DNA of 64,000 nt from NCBI RefSeq assembly GCF_013337045.2, contig NZ_CP118261.1:434001-498000 (forward strand), given 5' to 3'. The stretch's first letter is position 1. Every line of letters starts with the position of its first letter. This DNA is from Agrobacterium vitis. GTDB taxonomy: Bacteria > Pseudomonadota > Alphaproteobacteria > Rhizobiales > Rhizobiaceae. Made by a program: the position numbers and the translations under genes. Below the pieces are notes generated by a model. The model saw only the letters and a program-made list of their open reading frames with translations, did no database searches and was not told where the DNA came from. This document shows, piece by piece, positions 1 to 7,677 of the stretch.

Positions 1-1242
1 GCAGCGGTGGGCGGCATGGCCGCAGGGTCCGGCGCCATATCGGGATTTCCAACAATCTGGGCGCAGAATATCAAGGACGTCAAGTTGGTCCATGTTGGCC
101 AGTCCTATTCCACCATCAAAAATATTCAGGTACAGGCCAGCAAAGATCTCGGCTTTACCATTGAAATGCAGACGGCTGACGTTGCCACCCAGATGAACCG
201 CATGTTGACCCAGCCGGAATCGATGGACGTGGCCGACCTTGCCAATACCTCTGTACGCTATCTGCTCGGCCGCAATATTGTTCAGCCGATCACCACCAAG
301 GAATATAAATGGTGGGATAAGACCATTTCCCTGTTTCAGACAGGCAAATATCCCAATGGCAAAATGGCCTCGCTGGAAGGATTTGCGCCGATCAAGGCGC
401 AATATTATGCCGACAAGACCGCCAGCGCCTATTCAATGACACCGACAGAATGGCTGGTGGGTATTCCGCTCTATTATAATGCGGATACGCTGGGCGTGCG
501 GCCCGATCTGATTGGCACGACCAAGATCGACAGTTGGGCGCGCCTGCTGGACCCCGCCTTCAAAGGCCATGTGGCGCTCCAGGAAGGTGTCAATGTCGGC
601 CTGCCGGATGCCGCCATGGCGCTATCGGCGCTGGGCGAGGTCTCCTATGTTGACAAGGGCAATATGACCCGCAGCGAAATCGACAAAACCATCAAAAAAC
701 TGATCGAATACAAAAAAGCCGGGCAATTCCGGTCCTTCTGGCTGAATTTCGATCAATCCGTGCAACTGATGGCCTCCGGCGAAGTGGTACTGCAATCCAT
801 GTGGTCGCCTGCTGTGACAGAAGTACGCACGCGCGGTATTCCCTGTACATTCCAACCGCTGAAAGAGGGTCATCGCGGCTGGTACATCATGATGTTCCAG
901 ATGCAGCACCTGACCGGGCTGAAGCGCGAGTGCGCCATTGAATACATGAACTGGTACAATTCCGGCTGGGCCGGCGCCTTCATTTCCCGCCAAGGCTTTT
1001 ACAATACCGTGCCTGAAAATGTGAAGCCGCTGATGAGCGCCAATGAATATGGCTATTGGTATGATGGCAAGCCCGCGTCCGAACCTATTCTCAACCCCTT
1101 TGGCAAGGTGATGGAAAAGCCGGGTGCGGTGCGCGACGGCGGCTCACTCTGGGATCGCATGGGCAATATCGGCATCTGGAACACGCTGATGGATGAGGAT
1201 CGCTATCTGGTGCGCCGCTGGCAGGATTTCATCGCGGCGTAA
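1..1242 (+). CDS. ABC transporter substrate-binding protein, polyamine type (5' partial)
   Basis: Periplasmic binding protein of the family 1/PotD-like group that captures a small cationic solute and delivers it to the permease pair encoded next. The reading frame is open from the first base of the window, so the true start and the front of the signal peptide lie upstream. What remains begins with a hydrophobic Gly/Ala-rich stretch ending near Trp-Ala-Gln-Asn, as expected for the end of a Sec or Tat signal peptide. The mature part (about 390 residues) has the length usual for this family. The gene order binding protein, permease, permease, ATPase is that of putrescine/spermidine importers. 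Substrate is inferred from the family, and opines or other amines are possible. Confidence 0.85.
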   Translation, partial: AAVGGMAAGSGAISGFPTIWAQNIKDVKLVHVGQSYSTIKNIQVQASKDLGFTIEMQTADVATQMNRMLTQPESMDVADLANTSVRYLLGRNIVQPITTKEYKWWDKTISLFQTGKYPNGKMASLEGFAPIKAQYYADKTASAYSMTPTEWLVGIPLYYNADTLGVRPDLIGTTKIDSWARLLDPAFKGHVALQEGVNVGLPDAAMALSALGEVSYVDKGNMTRSEIDKTIKKLIEYKKAGQFRSFWLNFDQSVQLMASGEVVLQSMWSPAVTEVRTRGIPCTFQPLKEGHRGWYIMMFQMQHLTGLKRECAIEYMNWYNSGWAGAFISRQGFYNTVPENVKPLMSANEYGYWYDGKPASEPILNPFGKVMEKPGAVRDGGSLWDRMGNIGIWNTLMDEDRYLVRRWQDFIAA

Positions 1243-1270
1243 GATTTCATTCCAATCAAGGACATTTTCG

Positions 1271-2140
1271 ATGTCACTCTCCTCGGCAAAGCGGGTATCG
1301 CTTGTGCAAATCGCGCCGATGGCGCTGGTTCTGGTGTGTTTCGTGATCCTGCCGCTGGCGATGATCCTTGTTGTGAGTTTCATGGATTACGGTTTTGCCG
1401 AGGTAATCCCGGAATTTATCTGGGAAAATTATCTCGATATTTTCACCTCGGAACTGACGCTCAGGCTGTATCTTCAAACCTTCAAATTCCTGGCGATTGT
1501 CTGGGCCATCACGCTGTTTCTCGGCTTTACCATCGCCTATTACCTGATGTTTCATGTTCGCAGCCCCATCGTGCGGGCGCTGTGCATTGCGGCCTGCGCC
1601 ATACCGTTCTGGACATCAGGGCCAATCCGCATGGTGTCCTGGGTGCCGCTGCTGGGGCGAGAAGGGCTGGTCAATCAGGTCTTGCTGCATCTGCATATCA
1701 TAGAGCAGCCGCTCTCCTGGCTGCTCTATTCTGAATTTTCCGTCATCGTCGTCTACGTCAACGTGCTGACGTTGGCCATGTTGGGGCCGATCGCCAATTC
1801 CATGGCAAAGATTGATAAAAACCTTCTGCATGCCGCCCGCGATCAGGGGGCAAGTGAGGGACAGATCATCCGTCTGGTGATTATTCCGCTGATCAAGCCC
1901 GGCATCGCCATAGGTTCAATCTTTATTGTGACAGCGGTGATGGGTGATTTCTTCATCGTCAAGCAGATGGGCGGCGGTCAGATCAACACGGCGGTGGGGG
2001 CCATAGCCACCGAGCTGAACGCCTTCCAATACCCGCCCGCTGCGGCAAAATCGGTGGTGATGCTGGTCATTGTGCTGGGCTTCGTCGCCTCTCTGCTGCG
2101 CGTTGTCGATATCCGTAAAGAACTGGCCAATCAGGAGTGA
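1271..2140 (+). CDS. ABC transporter permease, PotB-like
   Basis: Inner-membrane permease (289 aa) of a spermidine/putrescine-type importer. It has about six hydrophobic segments and a typical MetI-family coupling loop, with Glu-Ala/Ala-rich sequence 'AARDQGASEGQIIRLVIIPL' near residue 200 that docks on the ATPase. I chose the ATG at 1271 because AAGGA lies nine bases upstream (1258-1262). An in-frame start further upstream would overlap the end of the binding protein gene and add a non-conserved basic leader. It is separated from the binding protein by 28 bp and from the next permease by 3 bp, so the genes are cotranscribed. Confidence 0.9.
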   Translation: MSLSSAKRVSLVQIAPMALVLVCFVILPLAMILVVSFMDYGFAEVIPEFIWENYLDIFTSELTLRLYLQTFKFLAIVWAITLFLGFTIAYYLMFHVRSPIVRALCIAACAIPFWTSGPIRMVSWVPLLGREGLVNQVLLHLHIIEQPLSWLLYSEFSVIVVYVNVLTLAMLGPIANSMAKIDKNLLHAARDQGASEGQIIRLVIIPLIKPGIAIGSIFIVTAVMGDFFIVKQMGGGQINTAVGAIATELNAFQYPPAAAKSVVMLVIVLGFVASLLRVVDIRKELANQE

Positions 2141-2143
2141 GTG

Positions 2144-2989
2144 ATGCGCGAGCGTGGACAACCAAGGCCTGCTTCCTTCTATCTGTTATTCGGCATTTTT
2201 GCGCTCTATCTCGCCTTTCTCTATGGGCCGATGCTGTGCGTGTTTATCCTGTCTTTTCAGGGGCCAAGTGGTGGCATGAGCTTTCCCATGGTCGGTTTTT
2301 CCTTCCACTGGTTTCAGGTGCTGCTGGGCGGCACGGGCGGCGAAGGGGTTGGCGATCTACATGAGGCCTTTCTGCGCTCCATGCGTCTAGCCGCCATTGT
2401 GGCGGTGTTGACCATGACGATCTCGGTGGCAGCGGGCATGGCTTACCGGCGAAAGTTCCCCGGGGCCAATCTGGTGTTTTATTCCGCGATTGCGGCCATG
2501 GTGCTGCCGGGGATTTTTGTCGGCTTTGGCATCGCGCTGGCCTTCCACCTGCTGGGCTATAAGATCCAGTGGTACTCTTCGGGTATCGGCGCTCAACTTA
2601 CCTGGTCACTGCCTTTTGGCCTGTTGATCATGTTCATCGTGATGGGACGTTTCAATCGGTCCTATGAAGAGGCCGCAACGGATCTTGGTGCCACCAGTTG
2701 GCAGCGCTTCAGCCAGGTGATCCTGCCAATCATTCTACCCGGCGTGATCGGAATCCTCATGGCAGGTTTTACGTCCTCCTACGAAGAACTGGCACGCACC
2801 TCGCTCAACGTTGGCTCGGGCAATACCGTGCCCATGGAAATCACTGGCTTGCTGACGGCGGCCACGTCACCGGTGTTGTTTGCCATCGGTACGCTGACGA
2901 CAGCGGTATCCTTCATTCTCGTTATCGCCATGCTGCTTCTGGCGATGCTGCTGGCCAAACGGCAACAGTCAAGATTGCAACCGCATTGA
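2144..2989 (+). CDS. ABC transporter permease, PotC-like
   Basis: Second inner-membrane permease (281 aa) of the polyamine-type importer, forming a heterodimer with the preceding PotB-like protein. It shows six predicted membrane segments and the EAA-type loop 'EEAATDLGATSWQRFSQVILP' split here as EEAATDLGA followed by the LP turn near residue 190. A GTG at 2141 directly precedes the ATG at 2144, and either could initiate. GGAG at 2134-2137 is the likely ribosome binding site. The start lies three bases after the stop of the previous gene, consistent with translational coupling. Confidence 0.9.
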   Translation: MRERGQPRPASFYLLFGIFALYLAFLYGPMLCVFILSFQGPSGGMSFPMVGFSFHWFQVLLGGTGGEGVGDLHEAFLRSMRLAAIVAVLTMTISVAAGMAYRRKFPGANLVFYSAIAAMVLPGIFVGFGIALAFHLLGYKIQWYSSGIGAQLTWSLPFGLLIMFIVMGRFNRSYEEAATDLGATSWQRFSQVILPIILPGVIGILMAGFTSSYEELARTSLNVGSGNTVPMEITGLLTAATSPVLFAIGTLTTAVSFILVIAMLLLAMLLAKRQQSRLQPH

Positions 2990-3016
2990 TGCGACCCACT
3001 CTATGAGGATGTGATA

Positions 3017-4102
3017 ATGAGACATGAAACACAGCTGACAACGGCTCCGACGGATAGCGTTGCAAAGAATTTGATCCAGAAAACCGCCCCTTCACCTTCA
3101 GCCCACCATAATGATGTTGAGCTGGTGGCCGTGACCAAACGTTATGGTTCCAGCACCGCAGTGAATACCATTTCGCTGCGGATTCCGTCAGCCAGTTATT
3201 GCTGTTTGCTGGGGCCAAGTGGCTGCGGAAAAACCACAACCTTGCGGATGATTGCCGGGCATGAAATTGTCAGCGAAGGTGATATTCTGGTACAGGACCG
3301 CAATATCACGCTGGCCCCCGCCGTTCAGCGCGGCACATCGATGATGTTTCAGAATTATGCGCTGTTTCCCCATCTCAGCGTGGTTGATAACGTGGCATTT
3401 TCCCTGAAGCTCAAAGGTGTTGCCAAGGCGGAGCGACGGCGCCAGGCGATGGATTATCTGGCGCTGGTGCAGATGGAAGCATTGGCAGAACGACTTCCGG
3501 CCCAATTGTCCGGCGGCCAGCAGCAGCGCGTAGCGCTCGCCCGTTCACTCATCACCCGGCCAAAGGTTTTGCTACTGGATGAACCACTCTCCGCGCTGGA
3601 TCCGTTCTTGCGCATCACCATGCGCTCGGAACTGAAGCGCATCCAGCGAGAGCTCGGCATTACCTTCGTCCATGTTACCCATAGCCAGGAAGAGGCCATG
3701 GCCTTGTCGGACATGATCGTGGTGATGAATGGCGGCGCGATCATGCAGGCAGGCCCTGCCCGCGAGGTTTTTGCTCGGCCGCACAATGCCTTTGTCGCGC
3801 GTTTCATCGGCGGACATAATGTTTTGAATTTCGGTGGACGCCAATTTTGCGTGCGGGCGGACAAATGCCGAATCGCAGGATCCGCGGATGGCAGACACAC
3901 CATCGCCGAGGTGGTTGGAGCTGAATATCAGGGTGCAATGGGCCGCCTGTCTTTAATGACAGCCGACAAGCAATCGATCTCCGTGATGGTCAGCGATGAC
4001 GATTATTTCGCCTTTAGTCACGACATCGGTGATCGGGTCAGCGTGTCATGGTCAGCGAAAGATGAATGGGAGCTGGAAACTGTTGGTTACGCAATCGCTT
4101 GA
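3017..4102 (+). CDS. ABC transporter ATP-binding protein, PotA-like
   Basis: Cytoplasmic ATPase (361 aa) powering the polyamine-type importer. It has Walker A GPSGCGKTT at residues 66-74, Q-loop 'MFQNYALFPH', signature LSGGQQQ near 165, Walker B VLLLDEP near 185, and a C-terminal TOBE-like extension from about residue 270, as in the PotA/MalK subfamily. I prefer the ATG at 3017 because GAGGA at 3005-3009 is well spaced; a GTG at 3011 is an alternative. An N-terminal extension of about 30 residues before the ATPase fold is longer than usual. This is the last gene of the operon. Confidence 0.92.
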   Translation: MRHETQLTTAPTDSVAKNLIQKTAPSPSAHHNDVELVAVTKRYGSSTAVNTISLRIPSASYCCLLGPSGCGKTTTLRMIAGHEIVSEGDILVQDRNITLAPAVQRGTSMMFQNYALFPHLSVVDNVAFSLKLKGVAKAERRRQAMDYLALVQMEALAERLPAQLSGGQQQRVALARSLITRPKVLLLDEPLSALDPFLRITMRSELKRIQRELGITFVHVTHSQEEAMALSDMIVVMNGGAIMQAGPAREVFARPHNAFVARFIGGHNVLNFGGRQFCVRADKCRIAGSADGRHTIAEVVGAEYQGAMGRLSLMTADKQSISVMVSDDDYFAFSHDIGDRVSVSWSAKDEWELETVGYAIA

Positions 4103-4431
4103 TTATTTTTTGCAGATTTCAAAATGTCGGCATCCGGTGACTGGAATGGCGAAAAGTTCGCATTTGCCGACCTATTGCCAATGCTAACTGCCTCACTCTT
4201 CGATGCTGTTTCACAAGCCCTCAAAAAGGCTTTGCATGGAGCTACAAAAATCCAACTTAAAGACAGTTGCTAGTCTGCCATTGTTAGCCATTTATTCCCG
4301 CGAAAGACGTCTGTCCGACAATCTTTAAATATGGCGAACAAGATGTGTTGAAGCATTAGGCACTTCTGGCAATTGGCGCTATGATCTCCTTAAAAATCAC
4401 GGGAGGCGGCTTTTCAAGAGCCGGTGATTTC
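4103..4431. other. Intergenic region before the AcoR-type regulator
   Basis: About 330 bases without a recognisable gene. A short T-rich stretch follows the ATPase stop, but there is no strong terminator hairpin. An in-frame ATG at 4381 could extend the next gene by 17 residues. A GG/GC pair near 4359-4370 resembles a sigma54 element, but the spacing between GG and GC is 8 instead of 10, so it was not called. No other structure is visible. Confidence 0.4.
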
Positions 4432-6318
4432 ATGGGATTTGCCGATCACGTCAAGGAAATTGAGCGCGTCGGGCAGGGAAGCAATACGGGCCGCGACGCT
4501 ATTGTCGTGGAATCCTGGCGGCGATGCCTGGAGACCTATCAGCTCGATCCGGCGCAAGCGCGTGAGGCGGTCATCGTCTCTCAAACACGCCTACGCGAAC
4601 ATCGCCAGCAGGCGGAGGACCTCGTACACATCGCACGCTCTGGACTGGAGCGGCTCTACCGGCAGGTTGCCGAGCAGAATTATGTTCTTCTCCTCTCCGA
4701 CAGGCAGGGCGTAACCGTCGAATTTCTTGGTGATCCCTCCTTCAACAACAACCTGCGAAAGGCCGGGCTCTATCTCGGCTCGGAATGGTCCGAGCCCCGC
4801 GCTGGCACGTGCGCCGTTGGTGCCTGCCTGGCCACTGGCGAGGCTCTGACGATCCATCAGACCGACCATTTCGACATCACCCATACACCACTCTCCTGCA
4901 CCGCCGCGCCGATCTATGACACGCAAGGCACATTGGCAGCGGTCCTCGATATTTCGCTCCTGAGTTCACCCATCTTGAAGACGAGCCAGAATATGGCGCG
5001 TCATCTTGTCTCCTCGACCGTGCGGCGCATCGAGCTCGCCAATCTCATGGCGAACAGTCGACACGACCTGGTGCTGCGCTTTGCTGGCGCGCCGGAATTT
5101 CTCGATGTTGATCCGGAAGCGGCGATTTCTGTCGATGGCGGGGGCCGCATCACCGGCATGACGCATGGCGGCGCGCGGCTTCTCGCTGCCTCGCGTGGAA
5201 TCGACTGGCGTCAGCCCGAGCTTTTGCTTGGCCAGCCGGTCGCGGATTTTTTCGAGGCTGGCTTGGACGAGCTCGCTTCGCTGACACGCGCCAGCCTGCC
5301 GCAAGACCGGCGGATTGGCGTGCGCGATGGGTCGGTCCTGTTTGCCCATGCGATCGAGCCGCAACAGCGCGTGGCCGGGGCGCCGCTCGTTCGATCTCAT
5401 CGGTCGCCGCCAGCCATGAGCCTGCTCGGCGGCAGTGTCGAAATCATGGACAGCCTTCGCCGCAAGATCGCCAAGCTCGCACCGAGCGCACTGCCGATCC
5501 TGCTTCAGGGCGAGACCGGAACCGGCAAGGAATATCTGGCACGCATCATCCACGAGGTGAGCGGGTTGTCAGGCCGCTTCGTTGCGGTCAATTGCGCAGC
5601 AATCCCTGAACAGCTGATCGAAAGCGAATTGTTCGGCTATGCGCCAGGCGCCTTCACCGGCGCCCTTGTCAAGGGTCGAAAGGGGTTGGTCGAGGAAGCG
5701 GTGGGCGGAACCCTGTTCCTCGACGAAATTGGCGACATGCCATACGCCGCGCAAAGCCGGTTGCTCAGGGTTCTGGCCGAGGGCGAGGTATTGCCGGTCG
5801 GCGGTTCAGTGGCGCGCAAGGTGGAGTTTCGTGTCGTGTCTGCCTCGCATCGGTCTTTGGCCGACATGGTCTCAAACGGCGCATTCCGGCAGGACCTCTA
5901 TTACAGATTGAATGCGGCCATAATCTCCCTTCCACGGCTTTGCGAGCGCGGCGATCTGCCGTGGCTCCTCGACAAGTTGCTCGAAAAACATGCTCCGGTG
6001 GACCGATCGCTCAGGCTTTCAGACACTGCCCGTCTTTTGATTCTCAATCATCGCTGGCCAGGCAATATCCGCGAGCTGGACAATGCGATCGCCGTCGCCG
6101 CAGCGCTGTGCGACGATGGGCTGATTGAGGTAACGGACCTTCCAGAACAGCTGGCTGCGAGTGTGCCGCTGCCTGACGACGACAGCCCTGAAGCCGAACT
6201 TCGCGCTGTGCTCGCTGCCTGCCATGGCAATATTTCCGAGGCAGCGCGCCGCCTCGGCATTGATCGTACCACCATGCATCGCCGTATGCGCAGGTTTGGC
6301 ATAGACAGGCCGCATTGA
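4432..6318 (+). CDS. AcoR-type sigma54-dependent transcriptional activator
   Basis: Bacterial enhancer-binding protein (628 aa from the ATG at 4432; an upstream ATG at 4381 would add 17 residues). Domains in order: N-terminal GAF sensor (about 55-210) with the 'ESWRRCLETYQLDP' lead-in typical of AcoR, a linker/PAS-like stretch (about 220-320), and an AAA+ domain with Walker A GETGTGKE at 360-367, the sigma54-contacting loop GAFTGA at 406-411 and Walker B 'TLFLDEIGDMP'. A C-terminal Fis-type helix-turn-helix ends the protein. It drives RNA polymerase-sigma54, and a matching promoter with palindromic sites lies just downstream. Its ligand is unknown. AcoR relatives sense acetoin or related small ketones/alcohols, which fits the next gene. 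Confidence 0.92.
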   Translation: MGFADHVKEIERVGQGSNTGRDAIVVESWRRCLETYQLDPAQAREAVIVSQTRLREHRQQAEDLVHIARSGLERLYRQVAEQNYVLLLSDRQGVTVEFLGDPSFNNNLRKAGLYLGSEWSEPRAGTCAVGACLATGEALTIHQTDHFDITHTPLSCTAAPIYDTQGTLAAVLDISLLSSPILKTSQNMARHLVSSTVRRIELANLMANSRHDLVLRFAGAPEFLDVDPEAAISVDGGGRITGMTHGGARLLAASRGIDWRQPELLLGQPVADFFEAGLDELASLTRASLPQDRRIGVRDGSVLFAHAIEPQQRVAGAPLVRSHRSPPAMSLLGGSVEIMDSLRRKIAKLAPSALPILLQGETGTGKEYLARIIHEVSGLSGRFVAVNCAAIPEQLIESELFGYAPGAFTGALVKGRKGLVEEAVGGTLFLDEIGDMPYAAQSRLLRVLAEGEVLPVGGSVARKVEFRVVSASHRSLADMVSNGAFRQDLYYRLNAAIISLPRLCERGDLPWLLDKLLEKHAPVDRSLRLSDTARLLILNHRWPGNIRELDNAIAVAAALCDDGLIEVTDLPEQLAASVPLPDDDSPEAELRAVLAACHGNISEAARRLGIDRTTMHRRMRRFGIDRPH

Positions 6319-6328
6319 GCATCCGCAC

Positions 6329-6368
6329 TGTGGCACGCGCCACACCTGTCGCGCCACAGCTGTGGCGC
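6329..6368. promoter_or_regulatory. Palindromic upstream activator sites for the sigma54 activator
   Basis: Two adjacent dyads: TGTGGC-N4-GCCACA at 6329-6344 and a perfect 18-bp palindrome GCGCCACAGCTGTGGCGC at 6351-6368. A further TGTCGC/GCCACA half-site pair overlaps at 6347-6358. They start 10 bp after the activator gene and end 62 bp upstream of the sigma54 -24 element, a usual place for enhancer sites of AcoR-type proteins. Binding by the adjacent regulator is inferred. Confidence 0.7.
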
Positions 6369-6430
6369 AGCGAAACCCGTCCCGGCTCAAAAACTAAGTA
6401 ATTCCAGCCCTTCGCTCTGTCAGGAGCCAC

Positions 6431-6446
6431 TGGCACGGGCATTGCT
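6431..6446 (+). promoter_or_regulatory. Sigma54 (RpoN) promoter
   Basis: TGGCAC-N5-TTGCT, a full match to the -24/-12 consensus with GG and GC exactly 10 bases apart. It lies 36 bp upstream of the dehydrogenase ATG and downstream of the palindromic sites, so it should drive the dehydrogenase and monooxygenase genes under the upstream activator. Confidence 0.88.
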
Positions 6447-6482
6447 CTTCTCTTGGCATGAATAGCATCCAAGGGAGGAAAC

Positions 6483-7556
6483 ATGCGCGCGCTCAGATTT
6501 CATGCAGCCAAGGATTTGCGACTGGACGACATTGCCGAGCCGATGCAGCCGGGACAGGGCCAGGTTCTGGTCCGTAATCGCTTCGTCGGGATTTGCGGCA
6601 CGGATCTTCACGAATACAGCTACGGCCCGATCTTCATCCCGACCGAGCCACACCCCTTCACCGGCGCCCATGGCCCGCAAGTGCTCGGCCATGAATTCGG
6701 CGGCGTCGTCGAGGCGATTGGCGAGGGCGTTACGTACGTAGTTGTTGGCGACCGCGTATCCATCCAGCCCCTCGTTATGCCAAGGTCCGGCGACTATTTC
6801 GCCGATCGCGGCCTTTTTCACTTAAGCACGCAGTTAGCGCTGGTGGGCTTGAGCTGGGATGGCGGCGGCATGGCCGAAGCAGCGCTCGTCAACGACTACA
6901 ATGTTCAGAAAATCCCGGACGAGATGTCTGATGAAGAGGCAGCCCTGGTCGAGCCGACGGCGGTTGCCGTCTATGCCTGCGATCGCGGCGGTGTAACGGC
7001 CGGCAGCAGCGTGCTGGTGACTGGCGCCGGTCCCATCGGCATGCTGACGCTGCTCGCCGCGCGCGCGGCAGGTGCCACCCAGCTTTTCGTGTCTGATCTC
7101 AATGACTCCAGGCTCGAGCTTGCGAAAGCTGTGTTGCCCGATGTCATCACGATCAACCCGCAGCGCGACACTGTCGGCGATGTCGTCCGCCTGCAGACGG
7201 AAGGCCAAGTAGGCTGCGATGTCGCCATCGAATGCGTGGGCAACGAACATGCACTGAAGGCCTGCGTCGACGCCGTGCGCAAACAGGGCGTCGTGGTCCA
7301 GACCGGGCTGCATCCGCATGAAAATCCGATCGACTGGTTCCAGGTGACATTCAAAGATCTGGAAATCAAAGGATCCTGGGCCTACCCGACACACTACTGG
7401 CCACGCGTCATCAGGCTGATTGCTTCCGGTCAGCTGCCGGCAATGAAGATCGTCACCAAGCGTGTGACACTCGACACGGCTGTCAAGGAAGGCTTCGACG
7501 TCCTGCTCGACCCGGCTGGAGCCCAACTCAAGATCCTGATCGATCTTTCAAAATAG
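6483..7556 (+). CDS. Zinc-dependent 2,3-butanediol dehydrogenase-like alcohol dehydrogenase
   Basis: Medium-chain NAD-dependent dehydrogenase (357 aa) that should oxidise a secondary alcohol or diol to a ketone. Catalytic zinc ligands Cys38 and the GHE motif (His70, Glu71) are present, as is the Rossmann motif GAGPIG near 180 followed by an acidic residue at the end of beta2 (SDLND), which favours NAD. The lobe that in relatives carries four cysteines for a structural zinc is replaced by sequence with no cysteine (about residues 95-125). The start is fixed by GGGAGG at 6473-6478. It is transcribed from the sigma54 promoter at 6431. Exact substrate is not determined; sorbitol/threonine dehydrogenase relatives are less likely. 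Confidence 0.85.
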   Translation: MRALRFHAAKDLRLDDIAEPMQPGQGQVLVRNRFVGICGTDLHEYSYGPIFIPTEPHPFTGAHGPQVLGHEFGGVVEAIGEGVTYVVVGDRVSIQPLVMPRSGDYFADRGLFHLSTQLALVGLSWDGGGMAEAALVNDYNVQKIPDEMSDEEAALVEPTAVAVYACDRGGVTAGSSVLVTGAGPIGMLTLLAARAAGATQLFVSDLNDSRLELAKAVLPDVITINPQRDTVGDVVRLQTEGQVGCDVAIECVGNEHALKACVDAVRKQGVVVQTGLHPHENPIDWFQVTFKDLEIKGSWAYPTHYWPRVIRLIASGQLPAMKIVTKRVTLDTAVKEGFDVLLDPAGAQLKILIDLSK

Positions 7557-7677
7557 GCGTCTCGGCCACCGCCTGGTCCGGGAGAGGAGCCCGGTAGGCG
7601 AAGGCCATGCCGCTTCGTAGGGCGCCTGGAGGGGCGCTTCATTCGCCGAGACACAAGCACTCATGGAGGAGAAGACC

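Noticed and set aside
4350..4380. Possible sigma54 promoter before the AcoR-type gene
   Set aside because: GG and GC are 8 bases apart instead of 10.
7557..7677. CCGGG/CCCGG pair in the gap between dehydrogenase and monooxygenase genes
   Set aside because: Five-base arms with a seven-base loop and no T tract; too weak to call a terminator, and the genes appear cotranscribed.
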